A DNA stretch of 10,241 bases, taken from the NCBI GenBank assembly GCA_013002265.1, contig JABDKK010000092.1, forward strand, positions 1 through 10,241. Direction: 5' to 3'. The notes beneath the pieces are model-generated. The model was given only the letters and a program-made list of their open reading frames with translations, had not been told where the DNA came from and searched no databases. Of the stretch, positions 1-7,057 are shown in pieces. Both the position numbers and the translations under genes were made by a program. How positions within the stretch are numbered: the first letter of the stretch is position 1; every line of letters begins with the position of its first letter. The stretch is from Candidatus Nitrosopumilus sp. (GTDB lineage: Archaea > Thermoproteota > Nitrososphaeria > Nitrososphaerales > Nitrosopumilaceae).

Positions 1-3000
1 TCATTAGAGTTAATCAGAGACTAAAAGAAAGTAAAGAAGCAGGAACTCCTCCATTAATTGTTCAAGATTTGGTTGACTTGTTACAGTATCACTCTACAAC
101 ATATTTTGATAATGAAGTTTCTGGAATCCCACAAGCTCATCATCGTTCTGGCCGTCCTCTAAAAACATTAACTCAAAGATTAAAAGGAAAAGAGGGAAGA
201 TTTAGAGGATCATTATCTGGTAAGAGAGTAGACTTTTCTAGTCGTACTGTAATTTCTCCAGATCCTAACTTGGATTTGTCTGAAGTTGGTGTTCCTGAAC
301 AAGTTGCAATGAAATTAACAATTCCTGAAATTGTTACTGAATGGAATGTTGAGAGAATGAGAAAACTTGTGATCAATGGCCCTGAAAAATTCCCAGGTGT
401 TAACTATATTGTAAGACCTGATGGTGTAAAAATTAGATTGGATTTTGTAGAAGATCGTTCTACAATTGCAGAAACTCTTGAGAATGGATATTTGATTGAA
501 AGACATCTTGCAGATGGTGACATTGTCATGTTTAACCGACAACCATCCCTTCACCAAATGTCTATCATGGCACATTATGTCAGGGTACTTCCTGGTAAGA
601 CCTTCAGATTACATCCATCTGTATGTCCGCCATACAACGCTGACTTTGATGGAGATGAAATGAATCTTCATGTTCCTCAAAGCGAGGAAGCCCGAGCAGA
701 AGCAATTCTTCTAATGAGAGTTCAAGACCAATTAATTTCACCTAGATATGGTGGCCCGATTATTGGAGCTCTAAGAGACTTTGTTACAGGCGCATATTTG
801 CTTACTAAAGATGATACAACACTATCTGTCCAAGAATTTTCAAACTATGCTATGCTTGGAGGATACAATGGACCACTTCCAAAACCTGCAACAAAGACAA
901 AAGAGGGACCTGCATATACTGGGAAGCAATTATTCTCGCTATTTCTGCCAAAAGATTTTAACTATGTTCTTACGTCCAAATGGGCGAAGGGAACAAAAGG
1001 ATCTCCAAAAGATGTTGTGATTAAAAACGGTGAATTAATCAGTGGTGTCATTGATAAAACATCTATTGGTGCTGAGGAACCAGAAAGTGTTTTACACAGA
1101 ATTACAAAGGACTATGGTAATGCCGTAGGAAAGAATTTCCTTAATTCTATTTTAATTATGGTAAAACAATTCATCACTCACTATGGTTTTAGTTATGGAT
1201 ACGGTGATCTTGAAGTTCCAGAAAAAGAAAGACAACAAATTCTTACTGACATTCAAGGAACTTATGACGTTGTATCTGATTTAACTGATCAATACAAGAA
1301 AGGAACTCTTAAACTAACAAGAGGTATGAAAGCTGAAGAAGCACTTGAAGCCTACATCGTAAACGAATTGGGCAAAGCAAGAGACAAGGCAGGCTCTACT
1401 GCAAATGATTCACTTGACAACTCGAATGCTGGAAAAATCATGGCAACTACTGGTGCAAGAGGTTCTTCACTAAACGTAGGTCAGATGGCAGGAGCTCTAG
1501 GACAACAATCAAGAAGAGGAAACAGATTACATGATGGTTACAATAATCGTGCACTTCCACATTATCAAGAACACGATAACAATCCAGACGCACATGGATT
1601 TGTAAAGTCTAATTATAGAGAGGGGCTATCAGCTTTAGAATTCTTTTTCCATGCAATGGGTGGTAGGGAAGGATTAGTAGACACTGCAGTTAGAACACAA
1701 CAAAGTGGATACATGCAACGTAGATTGATTAATGCTTTAGAGCACATTAGATTAGAATATGATGGAACAGTTAGAGATCCACACGGACACATTGTTCAGT
1801 TCCTTTATGGTGAAGATGGAATTGATGTTGCAAAAAGTGATCATGGTGAAGCATTTAATGCAAGCAGATTAGCCGAATCTCAAACCATTGTTGATTCTGG
1901 AAAGAAGGCAACAAAAGATGAAATTGATACTCTGGCAAAGAAATACACTAAAACATTCAATCCTAGATTAACTTCGCTTGTAATTGATGCATTACATGCA
2001 TCTAATCTCAGCAAGGAAGGTGTTGAGGCAGTATGCAAAAAAGGATTGTCTCTTTACAATAATGCTCAAGTAGAACCTGGACAAGCAGTTGGAATTATCA
2101 CTGCCCAATCAATCGGTGAGCCTGGTACTCAAATGACCTTGAGAACATTCCACTTTGCAGGAATTAAAGAGCGTAACGTTACATTGGGTCTTCCAAGATT
2201 AATTGAATTAGTTGATGCAAGAAAGAAACCAGTTACTCCAACTATGGATATCTATCTTGATGAGGAATCAAAGAAATCAAGAGAAAAAGCTATTGAAGTA
2301 GCACGAAATGTTTTACAAACAAAAGTTAGTGCATTAATTTCTTCTAGCGAAACTGATTACTCTACAGAGATTAAACTAGTTCTCAGTGAGAACAGACTCA
2401 GAGAAAGAGGTTGCTCAATTGCAGAAGTTGAGGCAGCACTTGGTTCAAATAAGAAATTTAAAATTGAAACAACTGGTGAACTATTAACCCTTAAACTAGT
2501 TGAGGAATCTGATACAGCAACAGCCATTGCAATTAGAAACAAAGTTCTTAACACCACTGTCAAGGGCGTTCCAGATATTGAACGTGTAACACTAGTTCAA
2601 AAAGACGACGAGTGGGTAATTCAAACAACTGGTTCTAATATTGCCAAAGTTCTTGAAGTCAAAGGAATTGATAAAAGAAACGTGAGAACAAACAACGTCT
2701 TTGAAATTGCAGGAACTCTGGGAATTGAGGCTGCAAGAAATGCTCTGATTAACGAATTAAATCATACCTTAGAAGATCAAGGATTAGAAGTTGACAACAG
2801 ATACATTATGCTGGTATCAGACTTGATGTGCTCTAGAGGATACATGCAACAAATTGGACGACACGGAATTGCCGGTACCAAAGACAGTGTTCTAGCAAGG
2901 GCAGCCTTTGAAATCACAGTACCTACAATTGCCCATGCTGCACTTGGAGGAGAAATTGAACAACTAAAGGGAATTACTGAAAATGTTATTGTAGGAAGTA

Positions 3001-3059
3001 ACATTCCAATTGGAAGTGGAACTGTTGACCTATACATGCAAGTCAGTAAAAAAAAATGA
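1..3059 (+). CDS. rpoA: DNA-directed RNA polymerase subunit A, unsplit A'-A'' form (5' partial)
   Basis: Largest catalytic subunit of archaeal RNA polymerase. The reading frame is open from base 3 with no start in view, so roughly the first 250 residues (clamp head and zinc sites) lie outside the window; 1018 residues are visible. The catalytic Mg-binding loop NADFDGDEMN begins at 636. The bridge-helix region with EFFFHAMGGREGL and GYMQRRL follows at about 1630-1730. The trigger-loop segment with QSIGEPGTQMTLRTFHFAG is at 2106-2162, then the A''-type C-terminus with RQIGRHG-like and VLARAAFE motifs. In most archaea the gene is cut between the YGEDG segment (about 1810) and VEPGQAVGI; here the frame runs through without a stop. 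This matches the single rpoA known from Thaumarchaeota. It lies 26 bases upstream of the LSm gene, probably in the same transcript. No intein or frameshift was seen. Identification is very secure. Confidence 0.98.
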   Translation, partial: IRVNQRLKESKEAGTPPLIVQDLVDLLQYHSTTYFDNEVSGIPQAHHRSGRPLKTLTQRLKGKEGRFRGSLSGKRVDFSSRTVISPDPNLDLSEVGVPEQVAMKLTIPEIVTEWNVERMRKLVINGPEKFPGVNYIVRPDGVKIRLDFVEDRSTIAETLENGYLIERHLADGDIVMFNRQPSLHQMSIMAHYVRVLPGKTFRLHPSVCPPYNADFDGDEMNLHVPQSEEARAEAILLMRVQDQLISPRYGGPIIGALRDFVTGAYLLTKDDTTLSVQEFSNYAMLGGYNGPLPKPATKTKEGPAYTGKQLFSLFLPKDFNYVLTSKWAKGTKGSPKDVVIKNGELISGVIDKTSIGAEEPESVLHRITKDYGNAVGKNFLNSILIMVKQFITHYGFSYGYGDLEVPEKERQQILTDIQGTYDVVSDLTDQYKKGTLKLTRGMKAEEALEAYIVNELGKARDKAGSTANDSLDNSNAGKIMATTGARGSSLNVGQMAGALGQQSRRGNRLHDGYNNRALPHYQEHDNNPDAHGFVKSNYREGLSALEFFFHAMGGREGLVDTAVRTQQSGYMQRRLINALEHIRLEYDGTVRDPHGHIVQFLYGEDGIDVAKSDHGEAFNASRLAESQTIVDSGKKATKDEIDTLAKKYTKTFNPRLTSLVIDALHASNLSKEGVEAVCKKGLSLYNNAQVEPGQAVGIITAQSIGEPGTQMTLRTFHFAGIKERNVTLGLPRLIELVDARKKPVTPTMDIYLDEESKKSREKAIEVARNVLQTKVSALISSSETDYSTEIKLVLSENRLRERGCSIAEVEAALGSNKKFKIETTGELLTLKLVEESDTATAIAIRNKVLNTTVKGVPDIERVTLVQKDDEWVIQTTGSNIAKVLEVKGIDKRNVRTNNVFEIAGTLGIEAARNALINELNHTLEDQGLEVDNRYIMLVSDLMCSRGYMQQIGRHGIAGTKDSVLARAAFEITVPTIAHAALGGEIEQLKGITENVIVGSNIPIGSGTVDLYMQVSKKK

Positions 3060-3085
3060 GTAAAAAATAGGATTGGATGATAATT

Positions 3086-3316
3086 ATGGCAGATGAAATT
3101 TCAACACTAATGGCAAATAACAAAGATAAGGTTATTCTTCTAAGATTACGAAACTCAAAAACTATTCAGGGCATTCTCAAAGATTTTGATATTCATATGA
3201 ATTTGACACTAGAAAATGCAGAAGATGTTTCTGAAGAAAAACCTGAGAAGATAGGAACTGTTTTGCTACGTGGTGATAATATTTTAGCAATCTCCCTACC
3301 AAAAGAAGAATCCTAG
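3086..3316 (+). CDS. Sm-like archaeal RNA-binding protein (LSm)
   Basis: A 76-residue protein of the Sm/LSm family, whose members form heptameric (sometimes hexameric) rings that bind U-rich RNA. The Sm1 part runs from DKVILLRLRN through a GILKDFDIHMNLTLENAEDV segment, with the typical D-x-H-M-N RNA-contact loop. The Sm2 part is GTVLLRGDNILAI, matching the family pattern I/L-x-RG-x-N-I. The length is normal for an archaeal LSm. I chose ATG 3086 because MADEIS is a natural N-terminus and GGATGAT at 3075-3081 could serve as ribosome binding site; ATG 3077 would add only three residues. The gene follows rpoA by 26 bases with no evident promoter, so cotranscription with rpoA is likely. RNA partners cannot be read from the sequence. 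Confidence 0.94.
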   Translation: MADEISTLMANNKDKVILLRLRNSKTIQGILKDFDIHMNLTLENAEDVSEEKPEKIGTVLLRGDNILAISLPKEES

Positions 3317-3325
3317 ATAATCAAA

Positions 3326-3342
3326 CAATAAATTCTATAATT
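3326..3342 (+). promoter_or_regulatory. Candidate TATA element for the S-layer-like gene
   Basis: The AT-rich stretch CAATAAATT (3326-3334) is centred 26 bases before ATG 3356, with CTATAATT directly after it. No Shine-Dalgarno motif lies between it and the ATG. That spacing fits a leaderless archaeal transcript starting at or next to the start codon. The whole region is AT-rich, so the element is suggestive only. Confidence 0.4.
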
Positions 3343-3355
3343 GCTAATTTATAAT

Positions 3356-4537
3356 ATGGTACTTTTTTTTATGCTATTTCCTTTGATGGTTTTTTCTGCA
3401 TACGGTGACACAATTCCAGATTATGACAATCCATATGCTCCAATTTTTACAGACAAAACAGTTTACACGTGGACTGATAAAGTAAAAATGAGTATTGTTG
3501 CCCCCAGTTGGAATAGCGATAAATTTCTAATAAATTCAATTGGTGGGAATGCAGATCATCCAATAAATATTTCCACAAGGGAGCACTCCTTAGATCAATA
3601 TCGCTTTACGGAAACTGACGTAAACTCAGGAATTTTCAATGCAGAAATCACTCTAACAGGGTTTTCTCATGATGCTACTGGTGATGGAAAAATTGACACA
3701 ACACCTAGAACATTTGGAAGCGGTCCTACAACTGGATTTTTAGAAGTTGACCGAGATTCTGGAATTACCATCTCTTTTGAATTTGCTGATGGTGTAATTT
3801 TGACAAAATCTGTTCCGGTCAGTTGGAATCTTGGAACTATTGAATTCTCTAAAGATTTTTTTTTCACAAATGATCCAATTATGGTGATAGTCAATGATCT
3901 TGACATGAATCTTAATCCTGAAGCATTAGATCACATACCTGTGCAAATTTCATCTAATTCTGATATGGCAGGAATTGAAGTAAATGCAATAGAAACATCA
4001 GAGAGTTCTGGAATCTTTATGGCCACATTTTTTCCATCCCAAACATCTCCCTCAAGCGGAAATAGATTGTATTCAGTTATAGGAGATAACATAATTGCAA
4101 AATATAATGATCATACTTTGCCAAAACCCTACTCTATTTCAGATAATCTTCTAATAGAAACTTTAACTCAAATTGATTCTTCTGTATTGTCAATAGACAG
4201 ATTAGAAAACTCTTCTATTTTATTATCTGATAGTCTTGGAAACCCTCTGCAAACATTATCTGCAAACAATCAGGTACAAATTGTTGGTAGCATAACAAAT
4301 GATCAAAATTTTATTCAAAAGTTTGTTTATGTCTTTCAAGTAAAAAATTCTGATAATTCAATAGAATCTATATCTTGGATACAAGGAGAAATTTCTTCAA
4401 ATAAGATTTTGAATGTCTCTCAATCATGGAGTCCTCCAAATTCTGGAGAATATAAAATTGAAACCTTTGTTTGGAAATCATTTAACGATCCAATTGCACT
4501 ATCATCTCCAAATTCTAAACTCATCAGAGTTGAATGA
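3356..4537 (+). CDS. Exported S-layer-like beta-sandwich protein
   Basis: A predicted secreted protein of 393 residues counted from ATG 3356; a TTG 15 bases upstream would add LIYN before a less natural start. Residues 1-17 form a signal peptide (hydrophobic MVLFFMLFPLMVFSAYG, then D). Two related domains follow, at about 30-158 and 165-260. Each opens with a strand pair (TDKTVYTWTDKVKMSIV; SKDFFFTNDPIMVIVNDLDMN) and has an ETD-x-N-SGIF or ETSESSGIF element before further strands. Such modules recur in thaumarchaeal S-layer and other surface proteins. A third domain (about 278-393) starts SLGNPLQTLSANNQVQI and ends with W-S-P-P-N-SGEY and FVWKSFNDPIALSSP, a C-terminal module I associate with exported thaumarchaeal proteins. 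The mature protein has no cysteine and no C-terminal membrane anchor. It is far shorter than a main S-layer protein, so it may be an accessory envelope or binding protein. The export call is firm; the role is unknown. Confidence 0.85.
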   Translation: MVLFFMLFPLMVFSAYGDTIPDYDNPYAPIFTDKTVYTWTDKVKMSIVAPSWNSDKFLINSIGGNADHPINISTREHSLDQYRFTETDVNSGIFNAEITLTGFSHDATGDGKIDTTPRTFGSGPTTGFLEVDRDSGITISFEFADGVILTKSVPVSWNLGTIEFSKDFFFTNDPIMVIVNDLDMNLNPEALDHIPVQISSNSDMAGIEVNAIETSESSGIFMATFFPSQTSPSSGNRLYSVIGDNIIAKYNDHTLPKPYSISDNLLIETLTQIDSSVLSIDRLENSSILLSDSLGNPLQTLSANNQVQIVGSITNDQNFIQKFVYVFQVKNSDNSIESISWIQGEISSNKILNVSQSWSPPNSGEYKIETFVWKSFNDPIALSSPNSKLIRVE

Positions 4538-4554
4538 ATAGTATAATTTCTACG

Positions 4555-4567
4555 TTATTATTAAATA
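4555..4567 (+). promoter_or_regulatory. Candidate TATA element for the TPR exported-protein gene
   Basis: TTATTATTAAATA precedes the GTG at 4590, with the TTAAATA part centred about 26 bases upstream. No ribosome binding site is visible in between, which again fits a leaderless mRNA. The 52-base spacer to the previous gene and this element suggest separate transcription. Confidence 0.4.
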
Positions 4568-4589
4568 GAAAAATTAGTTTTTAGAAATT

Positions 4590-6152
4590 GTGTTAGGATA
4601 CTTTATTGGAATATCATTAGTGTTAACTGCGTTATTTCCTGCTATTGGAGTGATTGCATTTGCCGAATCCTTTGATGCGTATTTTGATAAAGAATTGTAT
4701 TGGACTGGGGATCTTCTTACTATAAGTGGCAAAATTTTTGATTATGGTATGCCAATTATTGCAATGAGCATCCATGATCCTGATGGGAAAATATTATCAG
4801 CTAACAATTTGGAAATTTCTTCTGAGAAAACTTTTTCAAAAACTATTCAACTAGACTCTCCATTTTATGAAAAAATTGGTCAATACAAAATAAAATTAGA
4901 CTATGGACAAATTTCACAAAATTATTTTTTTACTATTGATGATGATATTACAGAACCTGAAATTTTTATTGAAGAATTTGTAGAACCTGAAATAATTTTA
5001 CTATATACTGAGAAACTACAATACACGGACAACGATGTTATTTCAATAACTGGATTGGTTTCAACTTTAGATTCTCCTACAGTGCTAATTGGAATATATG
5101 ATCCATTTGGAATGCCAACTGGATTTTATTTTGGAACTGTTAATTCTAATTTAGAATTCTCAACAAACTTTCTAGTAAAATCTGGAGTAAATTTTAGAGT
5201 AGATGGAACATATTCAATAAAGGCACATTATGGTGAGTCCGAGGCAATTTCCTTTTTTGATTACTATGAAAACTTGGAATCCGTAATTGATAATTCAATT
5301 CCAGATGAGGTAATTCCAGATGAGGTAATTCCAGAACCTACAATTATTACACCTAAAGAGATCGAAATAATCACAAAACCTGCAGATGACAATAAGAATT
5401 CTAATCCTGATTCAATTATTGAAGTTGATGTGGGGAAAGATATTGAAAAAACATCTTCAACTGATGACTCATCAATCATTAAAACCAATCCAAAAAAAAT
5501 TCCCACAAAAACTGTAATTGAAGAACATGATAATCTATCTGTTGAAGATATTGAATTAGGAAAAATCCTAAATCAAATTAATCTTGAATGTGACACTAGT
5601 AGTCTAACTGATACTATTACCTATTATGATGGAATGGGTCCTGCTCTATACAGATTGTGTAAATTTGACATCTCTCTGTCATTTTTCAATGAATCCCTTA
5701 TTGATAATCCAAACAATGTAGAAATTTTAGTTAACAAAGGATCTGCATTAGGAAAATTAGGGTATTATTCGGAGGCAATAACATATTATGATCATGCAAT
5801 CAAACTAGATCCTGGTTTTCTTCCAGCAAAAAACAATAAAGCAAACGCACTTTCAAACTTAGGTCATTTCAATGAGGCAGTTATGTTATACACTGAAATT
5901 CTTGAGAAAAATCCTAGTTATCTAACGGCTAGACAAAATTTAGAATTTACATTATATGAAAATTCCAAAATTCAAAATACTATACAACCATCTGTCTTGA
6001 AAGAAAAATTTGAAAACATTGTCTATGAAGAACATGTTGAAAATAATAAAATCAATTCTGTCCCTTCTGAAAAACAAAAACCTTCAGCTTTTTTTGAAGA
6101 AATTGGCTCAGTGTTTTCATCCTTAGGTTCTTTATTTGGATTTTTTAACTAA
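4590..6152 (+). CDS. Exported protein with two beta-sandwich domains, acidic linker and TPR repeats
   Basis: A 520-residue predicted secreted or membrane-surface protein. GTG 4590 is the first usable start after an in-frame stop at 4575 and leads straight into a signal peptide (residues 1-25, cleavage plausible after AFA). Residues 27-116 and 136-224 are two related all-beta modules (YFDKELYWTGDLLTISGKI and YTEKLQYTDNDVISITGLV open them), each carrying a YDP/HDPDG-type turn. A low-complexity acidic linker at 230-320 includes tandem IPDEV. Cysteines 334 and 357 bracket a segment leading into TPR-type helices: full repeats near 374-407 (NKGSALGKLGYYSEAITYYDHAIKLDP) and 408-441 (ANALSNLGHFNEAVMLYTEIL), with partial repeats on each side. 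The tail (500-520, EEIGSVFSSLGSLFGFFN) is aromatic and amphipathic. TPRs usually hold protein partners, so an extracytoplasmic scaffold is a reasonable inference. I do not recognise a named family. Confidence 0.82.
   Translation: MLGYFIGISLVLTALFPAIGVIAFAESFDAYFDKELYWTGDLLTISGKIFDYGMPIIAMSIHDPDGKILSANNLEISSEKTFSKTIQLDSPFYEKIGQYKIKLDYGQISQNYFFTIDDDITEPEIFIEEFVEPEIILLYTEKLQYTDNDVISITGLVSTLDSPTVLIGIYDPFGMPTGFYFGTVNSNLEFSTNFLVKSGVNFRVDGTYSIKAHYGESEAISFFDYYENLESVIDNSIPDEVIPDEVIPEPTIITPKEIEIITKPADDNKNSNPDSIIEVDVGKDIEKTSSTDDSSIIKTNPKKIPTKTVIEEHDNLSVEDIELGKILNQINLECDTSSLTDTITYYDGMGPALYRLCKFDISLSFFNESLIDNPNNVEILVNKGSALGKLGYYSEAITYYDHAIKLDPGFLPAKNNKANALSNLGHFNEAVMLYTEILEKNPSYLTARQNLEFTLYENSKIQNTIQPSVLKEKFENIVYEEHVENNKINSVPSEKQKPSAFFEEIGSVFSSLGSLFGFFN
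5297..5326 (+). repeat. Tandem 15-bp repeat encoding IPDEV
   Basis: The unit AATTCCAGATGAGGT occurs twice in direct tandem, and a third, decayed copy (AATTCCAGAACCT) follows. It keeps the reading frame and encodes IPDEV-IPDEV-IPEP, residues 237-250 of the TPR protein. The identical copies point to a recent slippage or duplication in a linker. Confidence 0.9.
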
Positions 6153-6158
6153 CTTTTC
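6127..6158 (+). terminator. T-rich end of the TPR gene, candidate terminator
   Basis: The last codons and the stop region contain T-runs (TTCTTTATTTGG, then six T at the FFN codons, then ACTTTT). Archaeal polymerases can stop at such coding-strand T tracts without a hairpin. A promoter for the ribosomal cluster follows directly, which makes termination here plausible, though not proven. Confidence 0.3.
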
Positions 6159-6164
6159 AATAAA

Positions 6165-6173
6165 CCTATAAAG
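6165..6173 (+). promoter_or_regulatory. Candidate TATA box of the rpl30e-nusA-rps12-rps7 cluster
   Basis: CCTATAAAG stands out in the 52-base spacer. With the usual distance of about 26 bases, transcription would start near 6195, leaving a leader of about 10 bases in which AGGAAAT could act as a weak ribosome binding site before ATG 6205. It would give the ribosomal cluster its own promoter, independent of rpoA. Confidence 0.5.
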
Positions 6174-6204
6174 CCCTGTTGGGACGATTGACATAGGAAA
6201 TAGA

Positions 6205-6528
6205 ATGAGTAAGATTCTTGAAAAATCATTAAAGGATGCCCTTAAAGAGGACAAGTTAACTATGGGCACTAAACAAGTTTTGAACTCCGTAAAAAATTCC
6301 AAGCTAATCATATTGTCTCAATCAGTAAAAAAAGAAATGTTTGAGAAAATTGAATCAGACGCAAAAAAAGAAAAAATTCCATTGGTAAGCTTTCAAGGAA
6401 CCTCAGTCGCATTAGGAAGATTATGTGGCTTACAATTTAGAATTTCAACAATTTCATTCATATCCATAACTGACGCAAACATCAAATCAATTCTAAAAGA
6501 TACCGAAGCTGAGGAAAAAAATGAATAG
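6205..6528 (+). CDS. rpl30e: Ribosomal protein eL30 (L30e)
   Basis: A 107-residue member of the L7Ae/L30e RNA-binding family and a large-subunit ribosomal protein of archaea and eukaryotes. The N-terminal part has the family's G-x-K-Q/x-V-L-NSVKNSKLIILSQ pattern (MGTKQVLNSVKNSKLIIL, about residues 20-37). It is followed by IPLVSFQGTSVALGRLCG (about 58-75), which corresponds to the conserved LG-x-x-C-G element facing kink-turn RNA. The lysine/glutamate-rich C-terminus is typical. Position just upstream of nusA and rps12 is the classical archaeal arrangement, normally directly after rpoA''. The ATG at 6205 has a weak AGGAA site nearby. Confidence 0.95.
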   Translation: MSKILEKSLKDALKEDKLTMGTKQVLNSVKNSKLIILSQSVKKEMFEKIESDAKKEKIPLVSFQGTSVALGRLCGLQFRISTISFISITDANIKSILKDTEAEEKNE

Positions 6529-6542
6529 TAACATCACTAATG

Positions 6543-6565
6543 AAAGTTTAAATGAGACTTTTTTT
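6543..6565 (+). terminator. Small inverted repeat plus T7 tract between rpl30e and nusA
   Basis: AAAGT (6543-6547) and ACTTT (6557-6561) can pair as a five-base stem around a nine-base loop, and the coding strand carries seven T at 6559-6565. The same stretch contains TTTAAAT (6546-6552), a possible TATA element about 26 bases before 6575, so it may equally be a promoter for nusA. Partial termination, internal initiation or both are possible; the stem itself is weak. Confidence 0.35.
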
Positions 6566-6589
6566 GTTCGGAGTTAAAAAGGAATTTTT

Positions 6590-7054
6590 ATGACACAATC
6601 AATTAAACTCACAACTGATCAGATGCGTCTGATCTCTCTTTTTCAAAATGTTACAGGTGCAACTGCACGTGATTGTGTTGAAGATGAAAAGCAAGATAGG
6701 GTCATTTTTGTAGTTAATACTGGTAAAATGGGACTTGCAATTGGTAAGGGTGGAACTCATATCAAATCATTACAAAATATTGTTAAGAGAAATGTGGAAT
6801 TAGTAGAATTTGACGAAGATCCGGCAAAATTTCTATCCAATTTACTTAATTCAAAACTAGTTGATGAAGTAAAAATAAATAAACGAGCTGATGGTTCAAA
6901 ACAGGCAATAGTTATGGTGGATCCAAGAAAGAAAGGAATTGTTGTTGGAAGAGAGGGCAGAAATGCTGAAAAAGCACGTATGCTTGCTAAACGATATTTT
7001 GATATTACTAGTGTATTGATTAACAGTCCTGAAAGGACAACATTGGAGATGTAG
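6590..7054 (+). CDS. nusA: Archaeal NusA-like transcription factor, two KH domains
   Basis: A 154-residue archaeal NusA homologue. It holds only the tandem KH RNA-binding domains and lacks the polymerase-binding N-terminal domain and S1 domain of bacterial NusA; that short form is normal for archaea. KH1 has the GKGG loop at residues 52-55 (MGLAIGKGGTHIKSL), and KH2 has GREG at 120-123 (GIVVGREGRNAEKARMLAKR). The start ATG 6590 has AAGGA just upstream. The gene sits between rpl30e and rps12, as in other archaea, and its stop codon is only three bases before the rps12 start codon, so translation is probably coupled. A role in elongation or termination is inferred from the family. Confidence 0.95.
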   Translation: MTQSIKLTTDQMRLISLFQNVTGATARDCVEDEKQDRVIFVVNTGKMGLAIGKGGTHIKSLQNIVKRNVELVEFDEDPAKFLSNLLNSKLVDEVKINKRADGSKQAIVMVDPRKKGIVVGREGRNAEKARMLAKRYFDITSVLINSPERTTLEM

Positions 7055-7057
7055 TTA

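Noticed and set aside
2777..3037. Minus-strand open frames inside rpoA, and similar ones within nusA, rps7 and the exported-protein genes
   Set aside because: They lie opposite strongly conserved coding sequence, have no promoter or ribosome binding site and show no recognisable protein motif.
3045..3060. Run of nine A at the 3' end of rpoA as a slippage or programmed frameshift site
   Set aside because: It encodes only the final lysines before TGA; a shift would merely change a few terminal residues, and such runs are common in this AT-rich DNA.
3361..3370. Run of eight T in the signal-peptide codons as a phase-variation tract
   Set aside because: One homopolymer in a hydrophobic F-rich segment of an AT-rich genome is expected by composition; there is no independent sign of switching.
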